Notes: generated by a model not told the origin, from the letters alone. A DNA stretch of 64,000 bases from Asterella californica (GCA_036924285.1 JAYKYS010000002.1:42671501-42735500), one strand, 5' to 3'. Shown: positions 49,901-62,498, counted from the stretch's first letter. Numbers and translations: made by a program.

Positions 49901-52900
49901 CCGTTTTTGTTTCTAAGTAAAATTAGAATATTTTAAATTAATGTTAGTGAAATTAGTGAAATTAAAAATAAAGTAGTTTTAATCTTTAAATAAATTTGAA
50001 AATAAAATCGGTTATATTTTAATATAAAGAAATGAATGTTTTGAGAATATTGTTTATTTATAAAATATAGTTTTTATTTTTATTTTTAAAAATAGAAGCA
50101 TTAAATTACCTCTTGACTTGCAGCTGTGATCAGCAAAATACAAAGAGCTTTCCCTCTAGAACATACCGCTAGATGGTCCAAGAAACTCACATTGTAACAC
50201 AATAATCACAACAAATAAGGGATAATTTAGAAAATCATACAAGCACTATAACCATCATCATTGTTGTGTTTGATTAGTTTCAATGCAAAGACTATCCAAG
50301 AATGGCCAAGAACACTCAAAATAAATATATCAGTTACAGTTCTTGTAGAGTGGAAAACTCTCTACATTTATTTGAGCTTGCATATTGTTTGTTCAAAAAT
50401 GGGCTTGAGTTAGGAGACTAATCACTCGGACAACCGCACCAACTGGACTCTAACGTCCTATAGCTGGAATCGGGGGATTCCATCCCTACAATAGTCAAAT
50501 CGGCTGCACCACTATGGAAATCTTAAGATCAATTACACTTTGATCATTTCTGATGAGAATATAGTCTTAAGCTAAGATTATCTCTTGCATTTGGAAGCTT
50601 AAATCTTATCAACCGACAAACACACTTGTTTGACCAGAGTGTCAAAACTTAAAGGAGAGGACTGTTCACTCGACATGCAAGATATGCAACAAGTGTCGAT
50701 AGATTGATGAGAATATATAAAATTATCAATTTTGACAGATCCACACATACGTCGATAACTGAATGAATCACAACAAATTTAAGCAAAATATATTGAGTGT
50801 TGAGTGTCAAGACTGATATCCGAGAAAAGCAAATCACCATCAAATTTAATGTTCAACAAGTCATTAAGTGGATGAATAATTATCACTTATCGAGCATTGA
50901 AAGTTGATACTCTAGTTTAATATTATGTAATATAATGATTTCTATATTGTATTTCAAAATCTTGACCATCAGATACATCTTAATTCCAACATCAATAGAT
51001 GAAAACGGTACAACATAAACAGAAGTTCTTACAATGTGTCAAAATGGAAGATTTCAATGTGCATATTAAATTTATGTGTATAAATAAAATACATTTGAAA
51101 GTGAAATATGTATCTATTGTTGTAATGTCTCAGTTGTTGCATATTATTTATATTTTGATTATACTTCACATGTAAAATATGTAATGAGGTCTCTTTAATT
51201 TTATATTTTTACTTGCTTCTAATAATTGCAGTGTTTAACCGTTCAAATGAGAGACCTCAAGAGTTGAAAAAATATATCTACCAACCGGTAGCATATAATA
51301 GTAAATACAATACAAATAAAAACATAGTACATTCAAAGTCTTGAGAATCGAAAGATGTGAAGTACATCTTTTATTTATATTATTCTCTTTTTCCAAAGAG
51401 AAGATTTAGACGTCCAAGTCTCTCTCAGTGACTGAGAGGAACACAAATTACATCTTGGATATCAAAAAATATGTATAAACTTCTAGTCAAAATTAAATCT
51501 GAAAGTTTCAAAATATACAATATATCGAAGGAGACCAAGTTTGATTATATCACATCTATCTCTATGAAAGTATGAACTCAATATCGTCAAAAGCCGTGAT
51601 TGATAATATACATACTCAAAATAATGTAATTAACATTAATAATCTGAACGTTGTAGGTTCAAAAGTTACATGATGTATGAAGGACTAGGAAATTCACTGA
51701 TTTACAATTTTACATAGTGAGTTCTTATTTATTTTAATTTATATCACATATTAAACGGACTGTCATAAAGGTTCAAATTTATTGAAAGATATCCTAGAGA
51801 ATGAAGACATTCCATCCACACGAGAGGGTATTCCTCTGGTGCTCGAAAAGGAGATCATGTAAAGTAGAGATACTCTCGATGATCTAAAGTTATCTTATGT
51901 CTATAGAATAATAAAATTGATAATTGTAGTGATATTTGATCAATTATTAATCCATAATTAGTCCATAATTATTAATTTATAACTCTCTGCAATTGAGAGT
52001 TATAATTTTGTGCACTAAAATGTTACTTAACAAGAATTATGACTAATAAAAAATGCTTACTAAAATATTAAAGACATTAAAGCAAAGACTCTCGATCCTC
52101 GAGACTTAAGTTTGTTGTAAAATAACTCAAGAATTTTGATTATAAATTTGATCATTTTTGATCATCAAGAATTAAAACTTAAAAAGATAATGCTCAACAT
52201 TTTTACTGAATAGACTCTCGATCATTGAGACAAAGAAAGGTTTTTCTTAAAGAAATTCTCAATCATCGAGAGTTGTATTGGTGAAAAACTTTTCTTTGAT
52301 TAAGCAGTTAGAAAATCTCAACATTCCATTCAACAAAAAAAAATTCTTAATCATCAAGAGCGACCCAAATATCAAACTTCATGCAACTTAAACGATATGT
52401 ATAGATGACTGTAAATTTGCAGAGTACTTTTTCATTAAGATAAGTTCATGTGCAAAGAAGTATCTTATTCACATGAGTGAAAGATCTCATCACTCGCACT
52501 GGTAACACTCGAGTGCTTGGAAGTACATTCATCTCAACACTTAATCTCATCTTTCGAACATATATATTTTTTCTTTATGTATTTTAGGGTTATCATTTTT
52601 CACATCTCAACATACAATTGGATATTTATCAAACAATTAAAAATTAATATTTATATAGATGATACTTTTTCAATTTTTCTGAATGATATATTTATAATTT
52701 CCTCATATGATATCCATCATAATCACCGAAAGTGGTCTCGATATTTGATTTTAGTCCATAACATCATTTTTTCTTGATTTTTTAAATTAAAAGATATTTT
52801 AAATTTTAAATAAATTTGAAGTTTGAAACCAGTTTCTAATTAAAAATTCAACTGTTCACTCAGCTCTCAACACTTGACATTCGACATATTTACTTAAAAT

Positions 52901-54334
52901 TTATTATGATTTTGTTACTCACGGATATATGTATTTATCATGATACATTTTCGTGTCAACATCGACAGTTTCATATATTCGCATCAATATCGACACATGT
53001 ACATATCACAAACCGCATGTTGCATGTCGAGTGAAAGACCTCTCACGAGGAGAAAATGATTATGAAAGAAATGAAGATTCACCGAAGAGTGAATATAGTC
53101 ATTGGAAAAACACATAGCTATAATAGTATAGTCTTCCATTGCAAACCAGACTAGTGTACTCCACTTTGGCTACTTGCTGTAGTTGTTTCCTTTGTCTTCT
53201 AGTGGCCACCTTGCTATATGATTTGCTCAAGAGTACCGAGGCAAAATATATATGTACTTTTTTTAATGCGTGATATTTCTCTCGTTGATATGTCCCTCTG
53301 CTTGATGTGAAGTTTTAACGTGATCAATCAATCATTCGTATTTTGTGGAGCCTCCAAATGTCCATTTGCTGTTGTTGGTAATAAATATTGCTCTGCTCCT
53401 ATTTAGAAAAGAAAACTGTGCACTAAGACCAAAACAGAAAATAAAATCTAACTTTGTATAACTGACCATCGTGATACTATACATACTAATCTATTTACGC
53501 AGTGCACAGTTGTTTGTGATTAGTTTAGATTCTAGAATAAAGGTTCTGGCAATATTATCACCAACGAGTTAACGATGTAACAGATAGTCACATAGCTCTC
53601 TTTTGTTACTATAAATATATATATACATATCATACCAACATCAACTTATGTGATGAAAAGATATGTATATATTTGAAGTCATACACTCTACTCTATTTGC
53701 ATTTTAGGAAGACTTTACGTAACTTTTTCTGCATCCGAGTTAAGCGAGTGTATGCATCCTGAATGCTCTGGAGAAGGTGGTTAGAGAAGAAGAAAAATGT
53801 GATAACAGAGACAAACTTAATGAAATATATTGGCTATATGAAATATATTGTTAACTTATAATGGAAAAACTTAATTAAAACAGATTACGTCACCACTGAC
53901 CTTGAGACGTAAAAACAAAAACACATGATATAAGAGTAGAGGAGAAGAATTGAATTTTAAATATAAATATAAATATAAATAAACAATGAAAATAAAATCT
54001 AAATTTGAACATAATTATCCGGATTACACATGGTCTCTGCGATAGAAATACATACAATGCTCACCTTCCTGATATAAACACCGTCTTGAAGAACAAAAAA
54101 GTATTATATCGTCATATGTTTATTTAGGACGAAACTCTTCCAAAATAAGTTGTAGATCATAAATGAAACATGCATTCATACCCCTTCCTATCTGAACATG
54201 GAAGAGATGATATCCATGCCTCATAGACTAGTCGTTACGGTAAGTGGAGAAACCAGAATCAGTGGATTGATGGTGGGAAAAACCATGTAACTTACATCGC
54301 ATGGTAATAAATATCAAATTCCGTTTATAAATCC
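49901..54334. other. AT-rich gene desert with scattered short palindromes
   Basis: No coding similarity in 4.4 kb. Short palindromes of one type recur: 51430 (CTCTCAGTGACTGAGAG), about 51983 (AACTCTC--GAGAGTT), 52088 (CTCTCGATCCTCGAGA), 52213, 52258 and 52344. Confidence 0.5.
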
Positions 54335-54432
54335 CTTGCCGGGGACAGCTCCGGGCCGGGGGGGTCCGAACCCGCACTGCCCCGGCTACCAGACGGTGAT
54401 CGCTTCCGCGATGGCGGTCGAGACAGGGCACG
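54335..54432. other. Isolated GC-rich island
   Basis: About 100 bp of very GC-rich sequence (CCGGGCCGGGGGGGTCCG and a perfect hairpin ATCGC-TTCC-GCGAT) in AT-rich surroundings. It looks like a fragment of another element or a transferred piece. No RNA gene or protein was recognised. Flanks to about 55100 hold nothing else I can name. Confidence 0.5.
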
Positions 54433-55104
54433 GAAGAGCGGGCAGATGAGCAGATACAAAAGCGCGAGAATATAGCGAGATCGTAATTCAGCATGATGGA
54501 TTAGAAATGTCCAATGCCTAATTCGAGGTAGGCAGGAGAGAAAATCACGCAGAGAGAAGAATATCGAGAGACTGCAGAGATTGACTTCGAAGATACTCAT
54601 CTTCTTTATTCAGAAGAGAAACGGCTTAACACGGAGCGCGCGCATGAAATGAATCCGAATGTTTTGTGCGCCGAGCAAATGGACCTGAGCAGGTGAGGAG
54701 GGAGAAAAGAAGGAGCCGTGTCACTTTCCGAATGGCTCGTCCGGATGGCCTGGTGTTCAAGAGATGAAACGTAAACAGAAGACACTGCTTCCAGTACGCA
54801 AAGCTACAATAGCGGAGAGAACACAATCTCCGTAGTCAGAGTCAATGCTCAGATGCGAACTAATCCGCAATCGGTGAAGGAGAGACAAGAGGCCAGATCA
54901 AAGAGGGAGACGATCACAAGTGGGAGGAGTCCAAAGGAAGTCTACTTAGCGCTTGGGGCAAGCTCTGCGTAAATTCTTGACAAAAGGTAAGCAGTTGATT
55001 ACTAATTTGCTCAGTGATTTACTTGTGTAATCGTACAATAGCAGAAGAAAATGCACCTACAAAAACAGAGTCAGCTGGTAAGAGCGATACTGACCATTAC
55101 ACAA

Positions 55105-55265
55105 ACTGGTTGATGCCGAGGTGAGAGAAAGCACAGCCAATGTGGAACGCAGAGTAGATGCTACATGGGAGAAGTCTGTATTCGATGAAGAACTTTTGAG
55201 GGCGCTAGAGGCGATCAGTTAAAACAACCCCAATGTGACTAATGAAATGCTAAGTGACGTCTAGA
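55105..55265 (+). pseudogene. Unrecognised coding remnant
   Basis: The frame reads KLVDAEVRESTANVERRVDA, then TWEKSVFDEELLRALEAIS, a stop, NNPNVTNEMLSDV and another stop. The charged, helix-like composition stands out from its AT-rich surroundings and looks like decayed protein-coding sequence. I do not recognise the family. An acceptor-like site upstream cannot be excluded, so it could be one exon of a dead gene. Confidence 0.35.
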
Positions 55266-55689
55266 CGAGTCGGCTGCAGCAGACGGGTTGGTGCAACAAA
55301 GGAAACACAATTTTTTGGGGTATTTGGATGGAGCAGAACACTGCATGAGCCATGGTTATTAAAATCTGGTTTCAAATCATGTACTCATTCAAAAGCAATC
55401 ACCTGTTTTGACTTCAGCTCTTAGGATGATCTATTTCTACGATCCTCTGTAGGCCGTAAATTTCTGCTCGAAAAATTGACACTTCAACGCGTACAAGTCA
55501 TTATGCTTATAAATATGGAAAATCAAGTGTTAAACTTTTACTTTGAGGTTACTTAACTTCTTCGTCAAGCTTAGTTTATCTTGCTGCTTCACTCTGGTTT
55601 AATTCTAGTCATTTTTCACTCCGGAGTCTACTCAGTCCCTAGCCAGATTGTATCTTACCTTACTTCCCTCCTTCGGCACTTCTTATAGC

Positions 55690-57685
55690 ACTACTTGGAA
55701 TAGTTGTTCCAACTATTCCAATTGTCCAGACACTTATAGTGTCTCCGAAGAAAGATGAGTCAAGCCTTGAAGAGAAATGTGTGGAATGCGAGACTTGCAG
55801 ATCAAGCTCACAAGATTGGAGGAGCAAGGGTCTACAAGCCCTTGCTCAAAAGAAGCAAGAATAAGCCGACTGCATACAAACTACAGTCGGACATCGAGAC
55901 TTCAACATACTTGAAGGGAGTCATGGAAGATCGCATTCTAAATGCGAAGGTGGAGTTTATCTTCAGAGAGGTTTTAGGTATTGCTAAGCGTGAGTTTCAT
56001 GATGTCATCATCGACATCATCAAATAGAAACGATAGATTACGAGTGAGACTATTTTATTGTATGTTTTGGATACTAGGGTGTTTGTAGATGAGGAGAGAG
56101 AGCTTGCAAAGTGAAGTGTATATTCTTCAGAGGAAAAAAGAAATCGAAGACATAAGATACATTTTGAAGATGAAGAGGAGGATGGGAAGCAAAGCTTAAG
56201 TCATTACAGTCACGGTCACTGGGCCTGAGCTACGACGGAGACACTGGGACGATTAGAGATGTGGATGAGCCAGTGGTTGCTCTAATTGTTCATGGATCAA
56301 AAATCAACATCATGTCGAAAGAGTTGTACAAGAAGAAGAAGTGGTTTATCGACACAGAGCATGGGTGGATCATAAGAGCAGCTAACAACACAAGAAGAGA
56401 TTTGTATTGAGCCTGTCCAGACGTTAGAGTGCGCATAGATGATGTTGCTATCGAGCAAAACTTCTTTGTTCAAGAAGCAACATCATACCCGCTCATTCTC
56501 GACCAACTTTCATCATAGCAACTCGGATGGAAACAAGGGTACTAGACGGCGGATCTGCTTATGCTAGGATCCGAAGTCAAGATGAAAAGAGAGTGTATAA
56601 TTTTTGACTGTACCGTCCAATCACGAGCATAATCGAGATCGTCTAAGGGAGAAATAGCTTCTAAGGGTGAGTGAAGAGTTCAAAGATTTTCGTTGAGTAT
56701 CACTATAGAGCGGGATTGTGGTGGTGCGCAGGAGAAGGTACTCTCGCTTGAAGGAGAAAGTGCTTTTTGTATAAGGTTTGTTGGGTTTTCAGAGTGTGGG
56801 ATTGCTATTTACAAGAAGGTTGCAGAACTGAGAAGAAAAGAATAAAAACATTTGCGTGAGGTTGAGTTGATGTTCAAAGAGTTGGGTGAACTAGAAAGGG
56901 GATGAATGGATTTTTGATGTTTATGGGTTGGAAGATCTTTTGCGAGAGATCACATCTATTGATGAGAGGATATGGATAAAGTTGTGTAGATTCATTCAAG
57001 GAAGGTTTATTCAGTGATCGAATCATTCCGTGCACTTGAGATTCGAGTTGAGACAAAGTACAAGACAGTGGATAAGAAGATAAAGTCATTTGCTGGTCCT
57101 TTGCCGGATGACACTAACCAACAGATGGATCGAGCTTCAAAGGAGAAGAGTTTGAGAGATCTTGCAGTGATAGGGTATAAGTTCACGGATGAGATCCTTG
57201 AAGAGCTGAAGATTGGATCTGATGGGTCTCTTCTACCGGAAGAGAGGAAGTGCTTGAAAGAGATGCTTTCACGACATGAGAAAGCATTTGCCTTTGAACC
57301 ACATGAGATCGGATGTGTAGATCCATACATTGTTACTCCAATGGTTATCTTCACAGTATCACATGTATCATGAAACTTGAGACCGATTCTAGTACCACGG
57401 ACTCACTTGCCTAAACTGGTGGAGTTGCTGAAGGAGAAGATGCGGATGAAGACCTTTGAGTCGTCATTTGCATCATATTCAAATAGATGATTAACGGTGT
57501 CAAAGAAGAATGGGTTGCTGCGATTCATCCAAGACATGTAACAGGCGAACACAATAACAATCAGAAATGTTAAGGTGAGACCGATTTTGGATGAGTTTGC
57601 TGAAGCGTTTGCATGAAGAGCAATTTACTCAATGAAAGATATTTACTCAAGATATGATCAGTTTCAACTAGTAGAGGAGAGTAGA
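55690..57685 (+). mobile_element. Ty3/Gypsy family, copy D: gag end, protease and RT start
   Basis: Similarity to copy B begins near 55690, in the gag linker before the segment at B 59261. At about 55853 there is a jump equivalent to deleting roughly 650 bp of copy B (to B about 60010). The copy continues through the linker and protease into the first part of reverse transcriptase, and is cut at 57686, where the LTR fragment of copy B starts in the same orientation. LTRs are absent. Confidence 0.75.
56240..57685 (+). pseudogene. Copy D pol remnant: retropepsin and N-terminal reverse transcriptase
   Basis: The protease-like segment reads VVALIVHGSKINIMSKELYK, where the expected catalytic Asp is Val, followed by NFFVQEATSYPLIL. 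After a degraded linker, 57014-57373 is open for 119 codons, with MIESFRALEIRVETKYKTVD and KAFAFEPHEIGCVDPYIVTP, the usual lead-in to Ty3/Gypsy RT. Broken RT follows: LPKLVELLKEKMRM, SKKNGLLRFIQDM and AIYSMKDIYSRYDQFQL, the last being the region of the first catalytic Asp. The sequence ends there. Stops in this part mostly replace Trp, Gln or Gly codons of the family pattern. This stretch identifies the whole family as Ty3/Gypsy. Confidence 0.8.
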
Positions 57686-58354
57686 ATCAGTTTAGACGAT
57701 CCGTTTGTGCGGTGTGCGCGATTTTAAGCCACAGGTAGGAGTTTTTAAAGGTTCGGTCATCTACGATCAAAAATCGGTGATATCTCGGCTGTCGGGAGTA
57801 AGATCTGAAGATTTCTTGGGTTAACGGAGTTTGCGGAGGAGAACCTATCGACATCTGAAGTCCGTTCGACGAAAGGAGGAAGTCCACAGATACGTCTTTT
57901 TTGGTTTCTTCGCTACGGGTTTTGCTCTTTTGAGTTCGTTAGAGTTCTGGTTGGCTATATACAGCTTGTGGTAGCTAGCTTTAGCTAAGAACTTGTACAT
58001 GGATGTGGTTTGGACTTGGGTTTGGATCACGTGATACTGTTGTGGCTCTGCTTGTTAGCAAAGGAAAGTTTCTCTTCCTTTGAGCTACGCTTCGGTATTT
58101 TTGGGTCAGGATTGAGAATCAGGGGTTGTTTTTAAAGGCTTTGAAGCATGTTACATACCGCTGTGGTCTGTTTTTCAGTTCTGTGCTCTTAGGAGAAAGA
58201 ACCGGCAGTGTACATACATTTGGAGTGTATATATCGCAGTGTTCGTTTTTGTGGTTATTTTTCTCTGTCTTGTCTCTGTTTCAGCACACAACATCTCCAC
58301 AGCCAAGAACCTCGTGTTTTCTTGGACATCCTTCACGCAATATCCGACACGATA
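57686..58354 (+). repeat. Truncated 5' LTR of copy B (669 bp)
   Basis: Matches the reverse complement of the other LTRs from ATCAGTTTAGACGATCCG to the end CCGACACGATA. The TATA-like element and R/U5 are kept (around 58225-58354). The interior starts TCGTTGGTGAACTCG, the same context as copy C. Confidence 0.8.
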
Positions 58355-58431
58355 TCGTTGGTGAACTCGACGTGAAGGTCTGGGGTGGAGATTTCTTCTG
58401 TGTGTGAACTTTGAAGAAGAGATTGGTAGTC

Positions 58432-59700
58432 ATGAGTGAGGATGGGAAAGGTGATGGAGATGGAGCTAGTGGTTTAGATGGGTTGCCGAAGATGCAGTTG
58501 GATCCGGCGACTGCATCGATGTTCCAAGCTTTCACTATGTTCTTACGGCAGCAACAGTCTGATGAGCGGAAAGAAACTTTGGCAACAAAGGCGCTACAAG
58601 CGGTGGTCAGCAGGATTGACCAGTTTGATGAGAGAGATGTCTCAAGATATCTGAGGCATTATGTGGAGGAGATGGAGCTGAACCGGGTCTCAGAAAATGA
58701 AATGATTGAGACGTTTGAGTTAGCAGCAACTCTAGAGATTAGGGATCATGTTAAAATGCTAACGAAACATTTTAACAAGGATTCGGAGACGTTTGCTTGT
58801 GCTTTGATGGATGAGTACTTCTTGGAGGACTCTGATCGAGTCACCAAGAAGTCATTCTTGGAGTGGGTTGAGCAACCAAGGAAGGGTCTACAAGCTACTG
58901 AGTTGCTCAGAGAGTTTGAGAAGTAGTTTTCTCGGCTGACTAGGATGGAGAAGTTGACTCTGCAGTCCAACAAGACAGAGCTATTTCTTCGAGCTGCAGA
59001 TGAGAAGTTGCAGGAGAAGCTAAAGGTACTTCTGGAAGACCGGGAGGAGGACGATGGATTGACCAGTAGCTGGAAGAAGGTTGAGGAAGCTGTTGGTCTG
59101 CTTACCAAGAGGGAGTAGAGACGAGAGAAAGTTCCTGTTAGGAGACTGGCGCCAACACCTACAGCTGTAACACCTGTTCCTGTAGTCTGATCAGTGGTTC
59201 CTGTTGCTAGACAGGTAGTACTAGTTGCTCCAGTTGTTCCAGTTGTTCCAGCACCTATGGTATCTCCGAAGAAGGATGATTCAAACCTTGAGGAGATTTT
59301 GCGTGGAATGCGAGATCTGCAGATCAAGCTTACAAGATTGGAAGAGAAGGGATCTACAAGCGGAGCAAGACCGGTTGAGAAGCAAGGCTGGATCCAGCGG
59401 TGTATCTAGTGCGATGATACTGATCATCCACGCAGAGATTACAAGGAGTTCATTGATATTCTGCAGCAAGGAGTGATCTTCTGGAAGGATGGGAAGGTAG
59501 CGTTGAGAGATACTGATGCACTTCTTCAGACCAACTTTGGTAGAGGAGGGATGAAGAAGTTGGTTGAGGATCACCTATCAGCACAAACAGTTGCAATGGT
59601 GGAAGCTGGACTTATGGCACAAGGGTTGAGGATCAAGCTGAGAGAGGTTTTTACGGACAAGTTGAGCCAAGTGGATTGTGGTCATCTGCCATCTCCATGA
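58432..59700 (+). pseudogene. Copy B gag with four premature stops
   Basis: The frame starts at ATG 58432 and keeps one phase to TGA 59698-59700, a span of 422 codons. Stops lie at 58924 (TAG), 59116 (TAG), 59188 (TGA) and 59407 (TAG); three fit CAG-to-TAG or CGA-to-TGA changes, and the fourth replaces the Trp of the zinc knuckle. Recognisable parts are MFQAFTMFLRQQQ, RVTKKSFLEWVEQP, a capsid-like helical region, a Val/Pro-rich linker and the knuckle around 59398-59440, whose last Cys is Tyr. The TGA at the end is shared with copy A and overlaps the next ORF's ATG, so it is likely the true gag stop. Confidence 0.75.
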
Positions 59701-60486
59701 AACAAAAAGGGAAGATGACACGTGAGACGTTGCTGAGAACAGCTGCTACGATCCAGAAGGATACTGGATGAGAGGATCCGCTAGAAGCTCTATCGGTGCA
59801 TGTTTACATCGTCAAGAACCAACACGAAGCGTTGTTGGAAGAGAAGAGAAGACGAGATTCAGAGAATTCAGGGGAAGGAACTTCTTCAAAGAGACAGACT
59901 CGAGGAGAGAAGGTTCGTCAAGAGCTTCGGGATGCAGGAGCTCAAGATCTACCGATGGATGATGCTCCTTCTCCATCGAAGGAAAGAATGAAGGATTCTC
60001 AGAAGGAGAAGGGTAAGCCGACTGCATACAAACTACAGTCGGACATCGAGGCTTCAACAGACTTGAAGGGAGTCTTGGAAGATCGCGTTCTGAATGCGAA
60101 GGTGGAGTTTACCTTGAGGGAAGTATTGGGCATTGCTAAGCGTGAGTTTCATGATGTCATCATCGATATCATCAAACGAAAGCGACAGATTACGGGTGAG
60201 ACTGGTTTATCACATGCCTTGGATACTAGGATGTCTACGGATGAGAGAGAGAGCTTGCAAAGTGGAGTGTTTATTCTCCAGAGGAAAAAAGAGATCGAAG
60301 ACGCAAGGTGCATTTTGAGGATGAAGAGGAGAATGAGAAGTAGAGCTCAAGTCATTACAACCACAGTCACTGGGCTCGAGCTACAACGGAGACGTTGGTG
60401 AGAATCGGAGACTTGGATGAACCGGTGGTTGCTCTGATCGATCATGGATAAGAAATCAACATCATGTGGAAGGAGCTGTACAAGAG
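59697..60486 (+). pseudogene. Copy B ORF2 start: linker and protease active-site region
   Basis: ATG 59697-59699 overlaps the gag TGA by two bases (ATGA). The ORF2 frame is -1 relative to gag. It has one stop (59769, CGA-to-TGA type) and then runs open to about 60401 through VYIVKNQHEALLEEKRRRD and LREVLGIAKREFHDVIIDII. A frameshift near 60400 leads to VVALIDHG, a TAA (60449-60451), then EINIMWKELYK, the retropepsin active-site region. Element E interrupts it at 60487. The rest of pol may lie beyond E, outside the window. Confidence 0.7.
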
Positions 60487-60619
60487 TGTGGTGCCCACAA
60501 ATTACAAGATTCACGAATTTTTGAAATTTTTGAGATTAATAACTTATTTGTATAACTGAAGAAGCGTTGTTACTTAAGATTACGGCTTCCTTAGCAGGAA
60601 GATGACCTTAAGGGCTGTT

Positions 60620-62410
60620 TGTAATAATAAGTTGACTTCTTCGGAAGACGACCGTCTTCCGAAGAGTGTCTTCTCGGTGGTGTCTTCGGAAGACGGAAGA
60701 CGGCGGAAGACACACATCTTCCGGAAGACGGCAACCATGGAAGCTTAACCACGTAAGGAGTAGGTGCACCTACCAGGTAGCACCAAATCGGTTAGGTAGG
60801 TCAGGAGGGTCGAAACTCTTAAACTGCGGGGAAGATGCGCAGGAAGCGCATTAGCACAGAAACCTACCTGCTTCTTGCATCGAGAGATTGGAGACCGAGA
60901 AGATCGATTCAGTCAGCGAGTTGATTTGAGTGAGGAAATCAGCGAGTGAAATCAAATGAGGTTAGGATCGATTCGAAGCTAGAAGAAAGGCGAAGTCGAA
61001 TTGCTGAGCGCAGAAGAGTGTCGAGCTGAAGACGGTTTTCTGTGAGCTCCCGGAAGCTGACATTGGAGGGTGGCTGAGTGGAATCGAAGATGGAATTGAG
61101 GCGTAGCCAGAAGCTGACAGCGGAAGCAACCTTGTGGGGTCGCATTGGAGCTGGAACCAGAGCCAGAAGCGCGCAGAAGATCGAAGACAGCTCGGGAAGT
61201 CGACAGAAGACAGTAGAGGTTTTTCCCATGTTCTCTTCTCTTCCCCACTGCTTCTCGCCTTTGTTCGGTATTCCCCGCGCTTTCCCGATGGTTTGTAGGC
61301 AACCTGATCGATCGATTCCCCCATCCTTATTTTCCATTGTGACATTGGGCGCGGAAGCGCTGTCCAATTTCTGTCAGACATCTTCTTGCTTCTTCCCGAG
61401 TTCAATTCGAGCCTCCCTACCCATAGTTCTCAAATTGGAGATCCTAGCTATCAATTTTCCTACCCTACTATCCCTCTACCCTCGAAACCTTGAACAGAAG
61501 ATGCTTCGGAAGATCTGAACATCTTCGGAAGACGCTTCTGAGATTGGAACATCTTCGGAAGCCTGACGTCTTCGGAAGCCTGACTGTCTTCGAAAGATCG
61601 ACTGTATACAATTCGTATCAAGGGTGGATTTGCTTTGCTTTGGTATTAAGAGAGGCTTGGTACGAATCCTGAGTGGCGTGGTGAGTTGTTTTGTTATTTC
61701 GAGAAGTTGGAAGGCGGGAACTAGGCCTGTGCCTCCCGGTCTTCCAAGCTGCTCAAATCCACATCTTCCTAGAGAGACTAGAAGATTGGAAAGGTTGGCA
61801 AAATGCGCGAGAAGACGTGAGAGTCCATTTCGAGTCTCTTCTGTCCGACCCATAGCAGCCCATTCCTTCTTCTTCCCGAACTTAGGAGAGAGTCGTGAGA
61901 AGTCTTGCTGGTAGAATCTGGAGAGAATGGTTGAGGGTCATGTCTTCCCACCGAGCAGCAAGCTTCTTCTGAGTGTGTATGAGAGGTGAGAAGTCAGAAG
62001 AACAGAGTGCCAATGTCTTGAGTCTGTTGTGAGGATAGATTGCGCGTAGGAAGAAGAAGACAGGTGAGACCAGTGAAGGGAAGCCTGACTTCGGGAGGTC
62101 TTCTGAGAAAGACATTGAATCGGAAGCTGTCCTGGGAGTCTTCCCGGAGGCCACTGTCACCGCAGGAGCCCGCGATCATCTTCTGAACCTGTTATGCATT
62201 CTACATTTCGTGAATCTTGTATCTTCTGATAGGAAGTAGGATGTATGCAAGGTGGGTTGTCTTCTTGGTAATCCATACGAGGCCTTGCTTAGTTAGGATT
62301 GTTTGGATATAGTTCGGAAGACGAGGGCTATTTAAGAAAGTATTGTTAGAATCCTGGAAGACGGAGTAGTTGTCTTCTGGAAGACTAGTTTCATCTTCTG
62401 AAAAGTAGAA
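60620..62410. repeat. GAAGAC/GTCTTC-rich region of element E
   Basis: TCTTCGGAAGAC-type words recur densely, in clusters at 60628-60735, 61497-61600, 62080-62160 and 62310-62400. The same words continue in the coding part at 63240-63700. There is no strict period. Open frames of 92-147 codons on both strands here have no recognised similarity. Confidence 0.6.
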
Positions 62411-62498
62411 GCTAGACTGTGGGCACTTGGGAAGGACTGAGCCTTCAGCTCACAGTAAACACGTGTGGCTTAGTGCAACAGAGTTTCCCAGTATGTTG

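Larger units (their letters stand above)
57686..60486 (+). mobile_element. Ty3/Gypsy family, copy B: truncated 5' LTR, gag, start of ORF2
   Basis: Plus orientation. The LTR fragment 57686-58354 is followed by the interior, which is cut at 60486 inside the protease region by element E. Gag and ORF2 are broken by several stops. Confidence 0.8.

Noticed and set aside
61078..61518. 146-codon plus and 107-147-codon minus frames
   Set aside because: Opposing frames in the LTR-like, GAAGAC-rich part of element E; no similarity.
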